From Niveibacterium sp. 24ML (GTDB taxonomy: Bacteria > Pseudomonadota > Gammaproteobacteria > Burkholderiales > Rhodocyclaceae): 64,000 bases of DNA. Location of the stretch: positions 35,780 through 99,779 of the forward strand of contig NZ_JAPFHA010000021.1 in assembly GCF_026586805.1 (NCBI RefSeq). The letters run 5' to 3'. The notes under the pieces are model-generated. The model was not told the origin of the DNA. It did no database searches and was given only the letters and a program-made list of their open reading frames with translations. Positions 27,706-36,831 of this stretch are shown here, one piece after another (within the stretch, counting starts at the first letter, position 1; every line of letters starts with the position of its first letter). The translations under genes were made by a program, and so were the position numbers.

Positions 27706-28647
27706 ATGAACTTGCAGCAACTGCGTTATGTCGTTGAAGTCGTGCGTGCCGGTCTCAACGTATCGGACGCCGCTGACGCGCTGTTCACCTCACAGCCCGG
27801 GGTTTCCAAGCAGATCCGGCAGCTCGAAGAAGAGCTGGGCATCGAGATCTTCGTGCGGCACGGCAAACGCCTCACCGGCATCACCGAGCCGGGGCGGCAG
27901 GTGCTGGCGATAGCCGAGCGAATGCTGGGCGAAGTCGATAGCCTCAAGAAGGTGGGCGCCGAGTTCCGTAACGAGTCCGAGGGCCAGCTCAACATCGCCA
28001 CCACGCATACCCAGGCGCGCTACGCCCTGCCGCGTGTGGTGCAGGCCTTCGTGCAGAAGTTTCCCGGCGTGCGCCTCACTCTGCACCAGGGCAGCCCGCG
28101 CCAGGTGTGCGACTGGGTGCAGGATGGCGAGGCCGATCTGGCGATTGCTACTGAAGCCGTGGGCGACACCGAAGGCCTGGTGTCGCTACCCAGTTACCAG
28201 TGGAACCGTTGCGTGATCGCGACGCCGCGCCACCCGATCCTCAAGGCCAGCCCGCTCACGCTTGAGGAGATCGCGAAGTACCCCATCGTGACCTACGACA
28301 CCACCTTCGCCGGTCGCAGCGAGGTTAACCGCGCCTTCCTTGGCCGTGGGCTCAAGCCCAACGTGGTGCTGGCGGCCATGGACGCCGACGTGATCAAGAC
28401 CTATGTTGCGATGGACCTGGGCATCGGGCTGATCGCGTCGATCGCCTTCGATCCGATCACCGACCGGCGCATCGGCGCGGTGGATGCGTCGCACCTGTTC
28501 GATTCTGCGGTCACGCGCATCGGCATCCGCCGCAATGCCTACCTGCGCGGCTATGTGTATGGCTTCATCGAACTGATGTCGCCGCATCTGACTCGGCGCG
28601 TGGTGGACGCAGCGCTCTTGGGTGGAGGGACGGACGCGGGGCTTTAG
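27706..28647 (+). CDS. cysB: CysB-type LysR transcriptional regulator
   Basis: 313 aa LysR family protein. Starts MNLQQLRYVVEVVRAGLNVS with a winged HTH (AADALFTSQPGVSKQIRQLEEELG) and a CysB-type effector domain (NIATTHTQARYALPRVV, where CysB has TTHTQARY for sulfate/acetylserine binding). Activator of sulfur assimilation genes with O- or N-acetylserine as inducer in CysB. Divergent from the cys operon, which is its probable target and suggests autoregulation from the shared region. Confidence 0.94.
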   Translation: MNLQQLRYVVEVVRAGLNVSDAADALFTSQPGVSKQIRQLEEELGIEIFVRHGKRLTGITEPGRQVLAIAERMLGEVDSLKKVGAEFRNESEGQLNIATTHTQARYALPRVVQAFVQKFPGVRLTLHQGSPRQVCDWVQDGEADLAIATEAVGDTEGLVSLPSYQWNRCVIATPRHPILKASPLTLEEIAKYPIVTYDTTFAGRSEVNRAFLGRGLKPNVVLAAMDADVIKTYVAMDLGIGLIASIAFDPITDRRIGAVDASHLFDSAVTRIGIRRNAYLRGYVYGFIELMSPHLTRRVVDAALLGGGTDAGL

Positions 28648-28705
28648 CAGGCCGATGCAAAACACTGAGAAGTTGCGCCAACCATCGTTTGCGCTGCCTG
28701 CCCCA

Positions 28706-28818
28706 TTAGCCCTCGGTGCCCGTCGCGCGACCATCGAGGCTCGGCGTTTTGCACCCGTCAATAAGCGCGATGTGCGGTTTGAGCCGGTGTTCGCGCATGT
28801 GCGCGACGAAGTCCTTCA
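28706..28818 (-). pseudogene. IS5-family transposase remnant
   Basis: About 37 codons on the minus strand match the transposase at 62135-63232: FVAHMREHRLKPHIALIDG here against FVAHLREHQFKPHIARVDG there, then KTPSLDGRATGTE against KTPGLDGRTTCTE. The frame then hits TAA at 28706. Nothing else of the transposase is recognisable, so this is a decayed internal piece. The rest of the 523-base gap (28648-29170) shows no supported gene. Confidence 0.8.
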
Positions 28819-29170
28819 GCCGTTGCAGACGCTGTTGGGGCTTATCTTTGGAGCGAGGGGGCGAATACTGCAGCCCAGAACAATTGCAACTTCACCGCTA
28901 GCGCCGGGCCAAGCGGTGTCTACGGAAATATGGACTGTCGTCAGGGCATGAAGGGGGATGGCCGAGCTCCTTGATGCTGTTGCTTTAACGTTTCTGATCT
29001 CAGCGCGCAAAGGATTCGCCGCGCTGCGGTGTTCTTCTCTGGGGTAGGGCGAACAAGGGAAGTGGTCGCGCGTCTTGGACTGACGGGCGCCTTGAGTCGT
29101 TTAGCCACTTGTGCGCTGTTCTGTGCGCGAGTGGTTCGCAGGCAAATCGCACACTTGGTGTGGGGGTGTA

Positions 29171-29824
29171 ATGGGAATTTCTGGCATCGAGAGAAGCCAT
29201 CTCGAAGAGGCTATTCGTCGTATCGCGCTGAGTTTGGTTGTGCTTACTGTTTTCGACTTTGCCATTCGCCGGCTGTTGGCGCAGACGGGCGTCTTCGCAT
29301 TTACGGGCGACATCAACGCCCAGTGTGAGTGGTTTGCCTCGAGAGCTGTGGCAGCATGCTTTGGAGTCGCATACAACGCTTCTCAGATGGAGTTTCCATT
29401 GTCGCCAAATCACCCATGGCTTGGATTCACCGTTTCTTCTGTGGGTGTAGCTGCTCTGGCTATGGGCGCTCTCCGCATATTAAGGTTCGAGAGAGACATT
29501 CAGTGTCGTCTTGGCCTGGTTTTGTTTGCCGCGGGAGTTCAGACAATGCTCGCTGCTAGCATCTCCAATTTGGGGGAGAAACTACTCTTCGGCGCGGTGA
29601 CGGACTACTTTGGCGTCGCTTGGAGTAGTAGTCTAGATGCAACAGGAGTGAATGTTGTTCAGGGGAAGCTTGCTAATCTGAGCGATATCGTCCTGAACGT
29701 TGGTGGATTGATTGTGTCGTTGGGCTCGTTGATCGTTACTGCGCGAATGCTCTTGCAGCGCACAACGAGTCCTGAGATCTTGTGGCAACGCATTGCTGGT
29801 GGTTCGTCTTCGATAGATCGTTGA
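29171..29824 (+). CDS. Divergent signal peptidase II (LspA)-like membrane protein
   Basis: 217 aa from ATG 29171. Four hydrophobic segments (about 17-37, 85-102, 112-131, 170-192), as in LspA. SNLGEKLLFGAVTDYF (132-147) aligns with the LspA block GNLIDRLLHGYVVDFI, and ANLSDIVLNVGGL (168-180) with FNLADTAI. The two catalytic aspartates (Asp145, Asp172) and the N-terminal Asp29 are kept; the DR pair is EK. It is longer than LspA (about 165 aa) and is more AT-rich than its neighbours, between transposase remnants, which suggests transfer. Could process lipoproteins or have lost activity. Confidence 0.6.
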   Translation: MGISGIERSHLEEAIRRIALSLVVLTVFDFAIRRLLAQTGVFAFTGDINAQCEWFASRAVAACFGVAYNASQMEFPLSPNHPWLGFTVSSVGVAALAMGALRILRFERDIQCRLGLVLFAAGVQTMLAASISNLGEKLLFGAVTDYFGVAWSSSLDATGVNVVQGKLANLSDIVLNVGGLIVSLGSLIVTARMLLQRTTSPEILWQRIAGGSSSIDR

Positions 29825-30421
29825 GCGATTAAGTTGATGCTCGCTGCCTTTGGCGGGAATCCCCGCCCCGGATGCTTGCGTTGGACACCTTTGGCTAAAA
29901 GCAGGCCCCGCTAGGGTGAATGAATCTGTGTCTGTCGGTGGAGTCTCCTCGCGTTGGCTCATATCGCTAGCTTTGAGGGGCGCGAGAGTCGTGACCAGCG
30001 TTCGCTCTGTCGTGCGAGGAGTTGCCCGGAGTTATCAGCCGCCCATTCCGGGCCGGGGGGCTGAGAGATGCGTCCGGCTCGAATACTTTGAGTCCGGCAA
30101 GCCAGACGAGAACCCCTACGTCGAGCGGTTTGTGCGAACCCTCCGCTACGAATGGATTTCACTGTGACATTGGGCGACTATCGCTGAGCGTCACAGTTGC
30201 GCCACGCAATGAATGTTACGCGTCAGCTACGAGCCCTCCAATTTGGCCTTGGGCGACATCGTTCCCGACCAGCGGGGGGGCGTAGCCGGACGGTTCTACT
30301 TTTCGCTGGCCTGCTTTTCGGGGGACTACCGAATCGAAAGCTAGGGTCTTGGGCCAGCCTTCGATTCTCGGCTTCCTATGTGAGTGACAATCCCCGATGA
30401 CTGGACTTTGGTGAGCCTTCG
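29825..30421. other. Gene-poor stretch with IS debris
   Basis: 597 bases between the LspA-like gene and the antiporter. Apart from the IS3 fragment listed separately, no gene with domain or ribosome-binding support is visible. Base composition is mixed, as expected from decayed mobile DNA. Confidence 0.6.
30069..30167 (+). pseudogene. IS3-family orfB (integrase) remnant
   Basis: The frame reads VRLEYFESGKPDENPYVERF and VRTLRYEWISL before TGA. This is the conserved segment after the second Asp of IS3-type DDE integrases (usually FIQPGKPxQNxYVERFNRTxRxEWL), with the catalytic Glu in YVERF. Only about 33 codons survive. Confidence 0.8.
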
Positions 30422-32215
30422 ATGAACTCGCTGACAACCTTTGCCGCCCTCATTGGCGCCGCCGTGCTGCTGGTGCCGCTGTTCAAGCGCGCCAAGCTGG
30501 GCACCGTGCTGGGCTATCTGGCCACCGGCGTGCTGGTGGGGCCCTTCGGCTTCAACCAGGTGAGTGATCCGGAAAGCCTGCTGCACACCGCTGAACTGGG
30601 CATCGTGCTGCTGCTTTTCGTGATTGGACTTGAGCTTCAGCCCTCGCGGCTGTGGGCGCTGCGGCGGCAGGTCTTCGGGCTTGGAGGTTTGCAGATGGTC
30701 GGTTGCGGCGTGGCAATCGGCCTTGTTGCGGCGTGGGGCTTCGGGCTTTCGGTGAAGGCCAGTCTGCTGATCGGCTGGACGCTGGCCCTGTCATCCACCG
30801 CACTGGTGCTGCCCACGCTGGCCGAGCGCAAGGAACTCACTACCCAGTACGGGCGTGAATCCTTCGCGGTGTTGCTGTTCCAGGATCTCTCGGTGATTCC
30901 GCTGCTCGCCCTGATCCCCCTGCTCGATGTGGGATTGCCCAAGGCGGGTCGGGCGCCGTTGGTGGGGCTGGCGGTGCTGCTGGTGGTGGTGCTTGTCGGG
31001 CGCAAGTTGCTGCATTGGTTGTTTGTGTACGTCGCCCGATTTGGCAGCCGTGAATTGTTCACCGCCGCGGCCTTGCTGTGCGCACTGGGGCTGGCGAGCC
31101 TGATGGCGGCGGTGGGGCTGTCGATGTCGCTCGGGGCGTTCGTCGCCGGCGTGCTACTGGCCGATTCCGAGTTCCGCCACGAGCTTGAAGCGACCATCGA
31201 CCCGTTCAAGGGGCTGCTGCTCGGCCTCTTCTTCATGGCCGTGGGCATGAACATCGACCTCGATCTGCTGGCGACGATGCCCGCGCGCGTGATTGGCATG
31301 GCGCTTGGCCTCATCGCGATCAAGCTGGCCGTACTGTGGGTCTTGCGCCTGCTTGCACCCGATGGCGCGAGCACGGCGCGGCCGCTGGCCTTGGCCTTGG
31401 CGCAGGGGGGCGAATTTGCGTTCGTGGTGACCAGCATGGTCGAGCAGGGGCGGCTTGTGCCGGGGCGACTGGCCGAGCAGATGACGCTGGCGGTGGCGAT
31501 TTCGATGGCCCTCGCGCCCTTGCTCTTTCTCGCCAACGATTGGTTTGCGCGCCGCGAAGCCAAGAAGCCTGCGCGGCCCTACGACGAATTGCCAACCGAT
31601 CCGGCGCCGGTGGTCATTGCCGGCTTCGGGCGGGTTGGGCAGGTGGTGGGGCGCGTGCTGATGAAGCAGGGCATCCGCTTCACCGCCGTCGATAGTGATC
31701 CGGATCAGGTCGAGACCGTGCGCCGTTTCGGCATGAAGGTCTTCTACGGCGACACCGCGCACCTGGCCTTGCTTGAATCTGCGCAGCTATCTGCCGCCAA
31801 GGTGTTCGTGCTGGCGATCGACGATGTCGAGCACTCGCTGCAGGTGGCCGAGCTGGTGCGGCGGCATTACCCGAAGGTGGCGATCGTGGCGCGTGCGCGC
31901 AACCGCTTCCACGCTTACCGTCTGATCGACCTCGGTGTGACGGTGCAGGTGCGCGAAACTCTGCTTTCAAGCGTGGAAATGGGCCGTGAGGTGCTCGATG
32001 CGCTGGGCGTGCCAGATGAGGACATCGCGAAAACTGTCGCGCGCTTCCTCGACAATGACCGCATGCTGCTGGCGCGGCAGCAGGCGGTGTATCACGACGA
32101 GCAGCAGCTCATCCAGACCTCGAAAGAGGCGCGCGAAGAGCTGGCTTCGATCCTGGACGTCGAGCGTCGGCAGGACAAGCGAGAGAAGCCGGAGAGGGCC
32201 GAGAGGGCCGATTAG
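30422..32215 (+). CDS. KefB/KefC-type monovalent cation:proton antiporter (CPA2) with TrkA-N domain
   Basis: 597 aa. N-terminal Na+/H+ exchanger domain of about 12 helices (residues ~1-385), including GYLATGVLVGPFGF and SSTALVLPTLAERKE. Then a cytoplasmic RCK/TrkA-N Rossmann domain (VVIAGFGRVGQVVGRVLMKQ, AVDSDPDQVETVRRFGMKV, ~395-510) and a charged C-terminal tail. Family members mediate K+ efflux with H+ influx, glutathione-gated in E. coli KefC; gating here is unproven. No kefF/kefG partner gene adjoins it. Flanked on the left by IS debris. Confidence 0.9.
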   Translation: MNSLTTFAALIGAAVLLVPLFKRAKLGTVLGYLATGVLVGPFGFNQVSDPESLLHTAELGIVLLLFVIGLELQPSRLWALRRQVFGLGGLQMVGCGVAIGLVAAWGFGLSVKASLLIGWTLALSSTALVLPTLAERKELTTQYGRESFAVLLFQDLSVIPLLALIPLLDVGLPKAGRAPLVGLAVLLVVVLVGRKLLHWLFVYVARFGSRELFTAAALLCALGLASLMAAVGLSMSLGAFVAGVLLADSEFRHELEATIDPFKGLLLGLFFMAVGMNIDLDLLATMPARVIGMALGLIAIKLAVLWVLRLLAPDGASTARPLALALAQGGEFAFVVTSMVEQGRLVPGRLAEQMTLAVAISMALAPLLFLANDWFARREAKKPARPYDELPTDPAPVVIAGFGRVGQVVGRVLMKQGIRFTAVDSDPDQVETVRRFGMKVFYGDTAHLALLESAQLSAAKVFVLAIDDVEHSLQVAELVRRHYPKVAIVARARNRFHAYRLIDLGVTVQVRETLLSSVEMGREVLDALGVPDEDIAKTVARFLDNDRMLLARQQAVYHDEQQLIQTSKEAREELASILDVERRQDKREKPERAERAD

Positions 32216-32223
32216 CCGCCGTC

Positions 32224-33204
32224 TCAGGCGCCCAGCAGATCAGCCTGCAATTGCAGTGCGTCGTGGCCTTGGGCGATGCCCAGCATCAACACGATGCGCG
32301 CCTGCCACGGGCTGAGGCGCCCGCACACCAGCGTGCCGTGGGCGGCGTCGTCAAAATTCGCCTGCGGTGCCACGCCGCCGGCCATGACGCGGCTGGCACG
32401 CACCACCGCGATGCCCGCGGCGCGCGCGGCGGCAATCGCGGGCAGCCAGTCGTCCGGCACGCTGCCGTGGCCGGTGAGCGCCAGCACCAGCGCCTTGGCG
32501 TCGCGTTCGACGCTGGCTTCGAGCAGGTCTGCCGGCGCGCCGGCGTAAGCGCAGATCACATCGACACGCGGCAACGCGGTGGCCAGGGCGCCGCCGAAGC
32601 GGGGCGCCGTAGCCGGGGCTGCGGCTTCAAACTGGATGGATGTGCCGATCGCGCTGGCGACCGGGCCGCATTCAATGCCCCCCAGTGCGTCAGGCGCATG
32701 ACTGTGGCGCTTGCGGCAATCGCGCGCGCGCCAGATCCGGTCGCCCGCTGCGACCAGCGGGCCATGCGCGGCCGCTTCGGGCTGCGCGGCGCAGGCGAAT
32801 GCCTGCAGCAGGTTCATCGGGCCGTCGGCCGAGCGCGCGGTGGCGGGGCGCATGGCGGCGGTGAGCACGATCGGCTTGCTGCGTGGCAGGGTCAGGTGAA
32901 GGAAGAACGCGGTTTCCTCAAGGGTGTCGGTGCCGTGGGTGAGGACGATGCCGTCGATCGCCGGATCGGCGATCCGCTCGCGTAGCCGCTGCGCCAGCGC
33001 GAGCCAGTGCGCGGGCTGCATGTTCTTGCTGTCGAGCGCGAACAGCTGTTCGGCGCTGACGCTGCCGATCGACGCGGCCTCGGGCAGTGCAGCGAGCAGG
33101 GTCTCGGCGCTGAGTGCGGCGGCGCGGTAGTGCGCCGTATCGCTTGAATCGGCTGCGCTGCCGGCGATGGTGCCGCCGGTGGCAACAAGGAGCAGATGGG
33201 GCAT
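32224..33204 (-). CDS. L-asparaginase family protein
   Basis: 326 aa from ATG 33204 (MPHLLLVATGGTIAGSA). N-terminal catalytic Thr12 lies in ATGGTIAGS, and the second motif THGTDTLEETAFFLHL carries the Thr-Asp pair; AMRPATARSADGPMN follows. No signal peptide from this start, so cytoplasmic. The segment after VAAGDRIWRARDCRK differs from the usual HTxxxDAF pattern (RHSHAPDALGG). Converts Asn to Asp and ammonia. It lies 110 bases from the gltL end of the glutamate/aspartate importer on the same strand, an apt neighbourhood. Confidence 0.88.
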   Translation of the reverse strand: MPHLLLVATGGTIAGSAADSSDTAHYRAAALSAETLLAALPEAASIGSVSAEQLFALDSKNMQPAHWLALAQRLRERIADPAIDGIVLTHGTDTLEETAFFLHLTLPRSKPIVLTAAMRPATARSADGPMNLLQAFACAAQPEAAAHGPLVAAGDRIWRARDCRKRHSHAPDALGGIECGPVASAIGTSIQFEAAAPATAPRFGGALATALPRVDVICAYAGAPADLLEASVERDAKALVLALTGHGSVPDDWLPAIAAARAAGIAVVRASRVMAGGVAPQANFDDAAHGTLVCGRLSPWQARIVLMLGIAQGHDALQLQADLLGA

Positions 33205-33314
33205 GGCGTTCTGTTGGTGCCGGGTGAGGTGGGCAGGATACCGCGCCGCTTCCAATGCAGGCGGCCCGCGATGCTTGCGCAAGTCGCGGGCCGCTCGCCT
33301 CGGGGCTGCGCCCT

Positions 33315-34049
33315 TCAGTGCTGCAGGATCTTGGAGAGGAACTGCTGCGCGCGCTCCGAGCGCGGCTGGCCGAAGAAGGCCTCTTTCGTCGCATCTTCAA
33401 CGATCTGCCCGGCGTCCATGAAGATCACGCGGTGCGCAACCTTGCGGGCAAATCCCATCTCGTGCGTGACGACCATCATCGTCATGCCTTCCTTGGCGAG
33501 CTCGACCATCACGTCGAGCACTTCGTTGATCATCTCCGGGTCGAGTGCCGAGGTCGGTTCGTCGAACAGCATGCAGATCGGGTCCATCGCCAGTGCGCGG
33601 GCAATTGCCACGCGCTGCTGCTGGCCACCGGAGAGCTCGCCGGGGAACTTGCTGGCGTGCGCCTTGAGGCCGACCCGATCGAGCAGTTTTATGCCGCGCT
33701 CGCGCGCTTCGTCCGCGCCGCGCCCGAGCACCTTGGTCTGCGCGATCGTCAGGTTGCCGATGATGCTCATGTGCGGGAACAGCTCGAAGTGCTGGAATAC
33801 CATGCCGACGCGCGCGCGCAGTTTGGGCAAATCGGTCTTGGCATCGGCCACCGAAATGCCGTTCACGACCACGTCGCCCTTCTGGAAAGGCTCCAGGCCA
33901 TTGACGCACTTGATCAAGGTTGATTTGCCTGAACCCGAGGGGCCGCACACCACGACCACTTCACCCTGCTTGACCTGGGTGCTGCAGTCGGTGAGCACCT
34001 GGAACTGGCCGTACCACTTTGAAATGTTGCGGATATCGATCATCGACAT
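33315..34049 (-). CDS. gltL: Glutamate/aspartate ABC transporter ATP-binding protein
   Basis: 244 aa, typical of polar amino acid ABC ATPases. Walker [10 protein letters not shown], signature [15 protein letters not shown], Walker [15 protein letters not shown], switch His in VVTHEMGFA. Acts as a dimer on the inner face with GltJK. Last gene of the unit gltI-gltJ-gltK-gltL. ATG 34049 and 34043 are both possible starts. Confidence 0.94.
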   Translation of the reverse strand: MSMIDIRNISKWYGQFQVLTDCSTQVKQGEVVVVCGPSGSGKSTLIKCVNGLEPFQKGDVVVNGISVADAKTDLPKLRARVGMVFQHFELFPHMSIIGNLTIAQTKVLGRGADEARERGIKLLDRVGLKAHASKFPGELSGGQQQRVAIARALAMDPICMLFDEPTSALDPEMINEVLDVMVELAKEGMTMMVVTHEMGFARKVAHRVIFMDAGQIVEDATKEAFFGQPRSERAQQFLSKILQH

Positions 34050-34061
34050 GGGGAGGGTCCG

Positions 34062-34727
34062 TTAGCGAACGATGGCAATGCGCTTCTGCAGATGCTTGAC
34101 CAGCATCGAGAGCCCAAAACAGATGGCGAAATAGACCAGCGCGACGAAGAGGTACATCTCGATCGGGCGGTTGTAGTTCTTGCCGGTGATCTCGGCCGCC
34201 TTGAGCAGATCCTTGGCGCCGATGGCGTACACCAGCGAGGTGTCCTGGAACAGGATGATGGTTTGCGTCAGCAGCACCGGCAGCATGTTGCGGAAGGCTT
34301 GCGGCAGCACCACGATCTTCATCGACTGCCAGTAGGTCATGCCCAGCGCGTAGCCGGCGTTGACCTGCCCCTTCGATACGCTCTGGATGCCGGCGCGCAT
34401 GATCTCGGAGTAGTAGGCCGCCTCGAAAGCCGTGAAGGTGATCAGGGCCGATTTTTCGGCGCCCATCGGTGCGCCGGTAAACAGCGGGATCAGGAAGAAG
34501 AACCACAGGATCACCATCAGCAGCGGGATCGAGCGCATGGTGTTCACATATGCGGTTGCGAACGCAGCCAGAGCCGGGCCGCCCGAAATGCGCGCCAGCG
34601 CAAGCAGGGTGCCGAGGAAGATCCCGCCCACCATGGCGACGACCGTGAGCTTGAGGCTGAACAGCAGGCCTTCCCAGATGAAGGGCAGGCCGGGGGCGAT
34701 GACCGAAAAATCGAGTTGGCCGAGCAT
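34062..34727 (-). CDS. gltK: Glutamate/aspartate ABC transporter permease
   Basis: 221 aa from ATG 34727 (MLGQLDFSVIAPGLPFIWEGL). TAAGGGG, overlapping the gltJ stop, stands about 7 bases before this ATG, whereas the ATG at 34733 would directly abut it; hence this start. Five or so helices with the permease EAA loop EAAYYSEIMRAGIQSVSKGQ. Forms the channel with GltJ. Confidence 0.93.
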   Translation of the reverse strand: MLGQLDFSVIAPGLPFIWEGLLFSLKLTVVAMVGGIFLGTLLALARISGGPALAAFATAYVNTMRSIPLLMVILWFFFLIPLFTGAPMGAEKSALITFTAFEAAYYSEIMRAGIQSVSKGQVNAGYALGMTYWQSMKIVVLPQAFRNMLPVLLTQTIILFQDTSLVYAIGAKDLLKAAEITGKNYNRPIEMYLFVALVYFAICFGLSMLVKHLQKRIAIVR

Positions 34728-34737
34728 CGTCATCCCC

Positions 34738-35475
34738 TTACTTCGCACCGGCGATGTAGCCGGGTACGCGGGTTCGTTTTTCGATGTAGGTCATGACGCG
34801 GTTCGCGCTGAATGCGCAGATCGTGTAGAGCAGCGTTGCGGCAAGCAGGCTCTCGAAGACCTGGCCAGACTCCTCGATCATCTGGCGAGAGATGAAGGTC
34901 AGCTCCATCAGGCCGATCGCAAAGGCAACCGACGAGTTCTTGATGATGTTCATGAACTCGGATGTCAGGGGCGGAATCACGATCCGGAAGGCCATCGGCA
35001 GCAGCACGTAGCGATAGGTTTGTGGCAGCGTGAAGCCCATCGCGAGCGAAGCCATCTTCTGCCCGCGCGGCAGGCTCTGGATGCCGGCGCGCACCTGTTC
35101 GGCCACCCGTGCCGAGGTGAACAAACCGAGGCAGATCGCCGCGGTGAAGAACTCCTTCGCCGGCATGTCCTGCTTGACCCAGCGCGAGAGCTCGGCGGGC
35201 AGGAACTCGGGCACGACGAAAAACCACAGAAAGAGCTGCACCAGCAGCGGCACGTTGCGGAAACCTTCGACCCATACGTTGCCGATGGCCACCAGCCAGC
35301 GATTGGGGGCGGTGCGAAGGGTGCCGATCAGGGCGCCGAGTGTCAGGGCGATCAGCCAGGCCGACATCGACACGGCAATGGTCCAGCCTAACGCCGAGAT
35401 GATCCAGTCCAGATACCGCTCATCGCCAGCGCTGACCTGGTCGAGGTAGACATGCCAGTTCCAGTGGTAATTCAT
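34738..35475 (-). CDS. gltJ: Glutamate/aspartate ABC transporter permease
   Basis: 245 aa from ATG 35475 (MNYHWNWHVYLDQV), matching the length and N-terminus of E. coli GltJ (246 aa). EAA loop reads ARVAEQVRAGIQSLPRGQKM. Its stop overlaps the ribosome binding site of gltK, so the two permeases are translationally coupled. An in-frame start four codons upstream is possible. Confidence 0.93.
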   Translation of the reverse strand: MNYHWNWHVYLDQVSAGDERYLDWIISALGWTIAVSMSAWLIALTLGALIGTLRTAPNRWLVAIGNVWVEGFRNVPLLVQLFLWFFVVPEFLPAELSRWVKQDMPAKEFFTAAICLGLFTSARVAEQVRAGIQSLPRGQKMASLAMGFTLPQTYRYVLLPMAFRIVIPPLTSEFMNIIKNSSVAFAIGLMELTFISRQMIEESGQVFESLLAATLLYTICAFSANRVMTYIEKRTRVPGYIAGAK

Positions 35476-35559
35476 CGCAATCGGCAACCTGTCTTGAATG
35501 GCAGCCGATCTGGCTGCTTGGGGAGTGGCGGCATCCCGGGCGGGATGCCGCCAAACGGC

Positions 35560-36471
35560 TTACTTCTTGTTGTACTGCTCGGCCGGCGCGTCGTTCGGCG
35601 TCTTCAGCGCGCCCTTGAGCGCGTCGCTCATCGGCAGTGCAAGGTTTGCGTTCTTCGGCGGGATCGGCTGGGTGAACCACTTGGTGTAGAGCTTCTCAAC
35701 CTCGCCGCTCTTGATCAAATCGCGCACCGCGGAGTGCACCAGGCCTTTGAACTGCGGATCGTCCTTGCGGAACATGATCGCGATCGGCTCCACCGACAGG
35801 GGCTCGCCAACCACCGCAAAGTCACCCGGATTCTGCGAGCTGGCGATCAGGCCGGCCAGCAGGTTGTCATCCATCACGAAGGCGACGGCGCGATCAGACG
35901 CCAGCATCAGGAAGCTGTCGGCGTGGTCCTTGCCGTAGACCTCCTTGAAGTTCACGCCCTTGCCTTTCTCATGCGCACGCATCAGTTGCACCGAGGTGGT
36001 GCCGGTGGTGGTTGCAACCGGTTTGCCGTCGAGCTGAGAGAGGCTGTTGATCCCCGACGACTTCTTGACCGCCATGCGAACGGTGGTCACGTACGTCGTG
36101 GGTGCGAAGGCAACCTGGTTCTGACGCGCAGCGTTGTTCGTCGTCGAGCCGCATTCCAGATCCACCGTACCGTTGGTCACCAGCGGAATGCGGTTCTGCG
36201 AGGTGACCGCCTGGGTATTGACCTTCAGATTCGGCAGCGCGAGCTTCTGCTTGATCGAGTCGACGATCCGGTTGCAGATGTCGATGTGGTAGCCAACCGG
36301 CTTCTGCGCGGCATCAAGATACGAAAGCGGGATCGACGATTCGCGGATACCCAGCGTGATTGTGCCGCTGTCCTTGATTTTCTTGAGTGTTCCGTCGAGC
36401 GATTGGGCTTGGGCGTTGCTGGCGAACAGCGCGCCAAGCAGGGTCGCGACAAGTGCAGTACGTGAAATCAT
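35560..36471 (-). CDS. gltI: Glutamate/aspartate periplasmic binding protein
   Basis: 303 aa with signal peptide (MISRTALVATLLGALFASNA, cleavage after AQA). Family 3 solute-binding protein: DSGTITLGIRESSIPLSYL, GYHIDICNRIVDSIK, DLECGSTTNNAARQ, and the SGINSLSQLDGKPVATTTG hinge region as in GltI/DEBP. AGGAGTCC lies before the ATG. First gene of the importer unit; the 84-base gap to gltJ has no evident hairpin. Confidence 0.94.
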   Translation of the reverse strand: MISRTALVATLLGALFASNAQAQSLDGTLKKIKDSGTITLGIRESSIPLSYLDAAQKPVGYHIDICNRIVDSIKQKLALPNLKVNTQAVTSQNRIPLVTNGTVDLECGSTTNNAARQNQVAFAPTTYVTTVRMAVKKSSGINSLSQLDGKPVATTTGTTSVQLMRAHEKGKGVNFKEVYGKDHADSFLMLASDRAVAFVMDDNLLAGLIASSQNPGDFAVVGEPLSVEPIAIMFRKDDPQFKGLVHSAVRDLIKSGEVEKLYTKWFTQPIPPKNANLALPMSDALKGALKTPNDAPAEQYNKK

Positions 36472-36831
36472 GCTTTAGGACTCCTTGTGGATCGGAAGCG
36501 AACCTCGGCGGAAGCGAGGAAATCACCAGAGATTCAGCGTCAAGCGAGCGAAAACTGTACCACCTGACCGACAACATGCATCAGTAGAAACACGCATGAT
36601 CGCGATCGGATCGCGCGCAACGGCATCTCCGATGCCGCTTTGGCTGCACGGGGACGATGTGGGTGAGGCTTCGTTCGGCCCCTGATGTCAGCCGAAAGCC
36701 CCCGTCAGCCGAGGTGCGGCTTCGCGAATATGGCAGTTCAGCGCTTTCTGCCAGATCCACAGCGCCCGAGAGGTCAGAAGTCACGGCTGCGCGCGCCCCG
36801 ACTCCCTATACTCGCGGGGCCAGTCAACCGA
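36472..36831. other. Divergent control region gltI / prsT
   Basis: 360 bases between two divergent units. A TATACT box at 36806-36811 is a candidate -10 element 20 bases before the prsT GTG, without a convincing -35. No gene with family support is seen; in-frame extension of prsT into this region is not protein-like. Confidence 0.45.
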
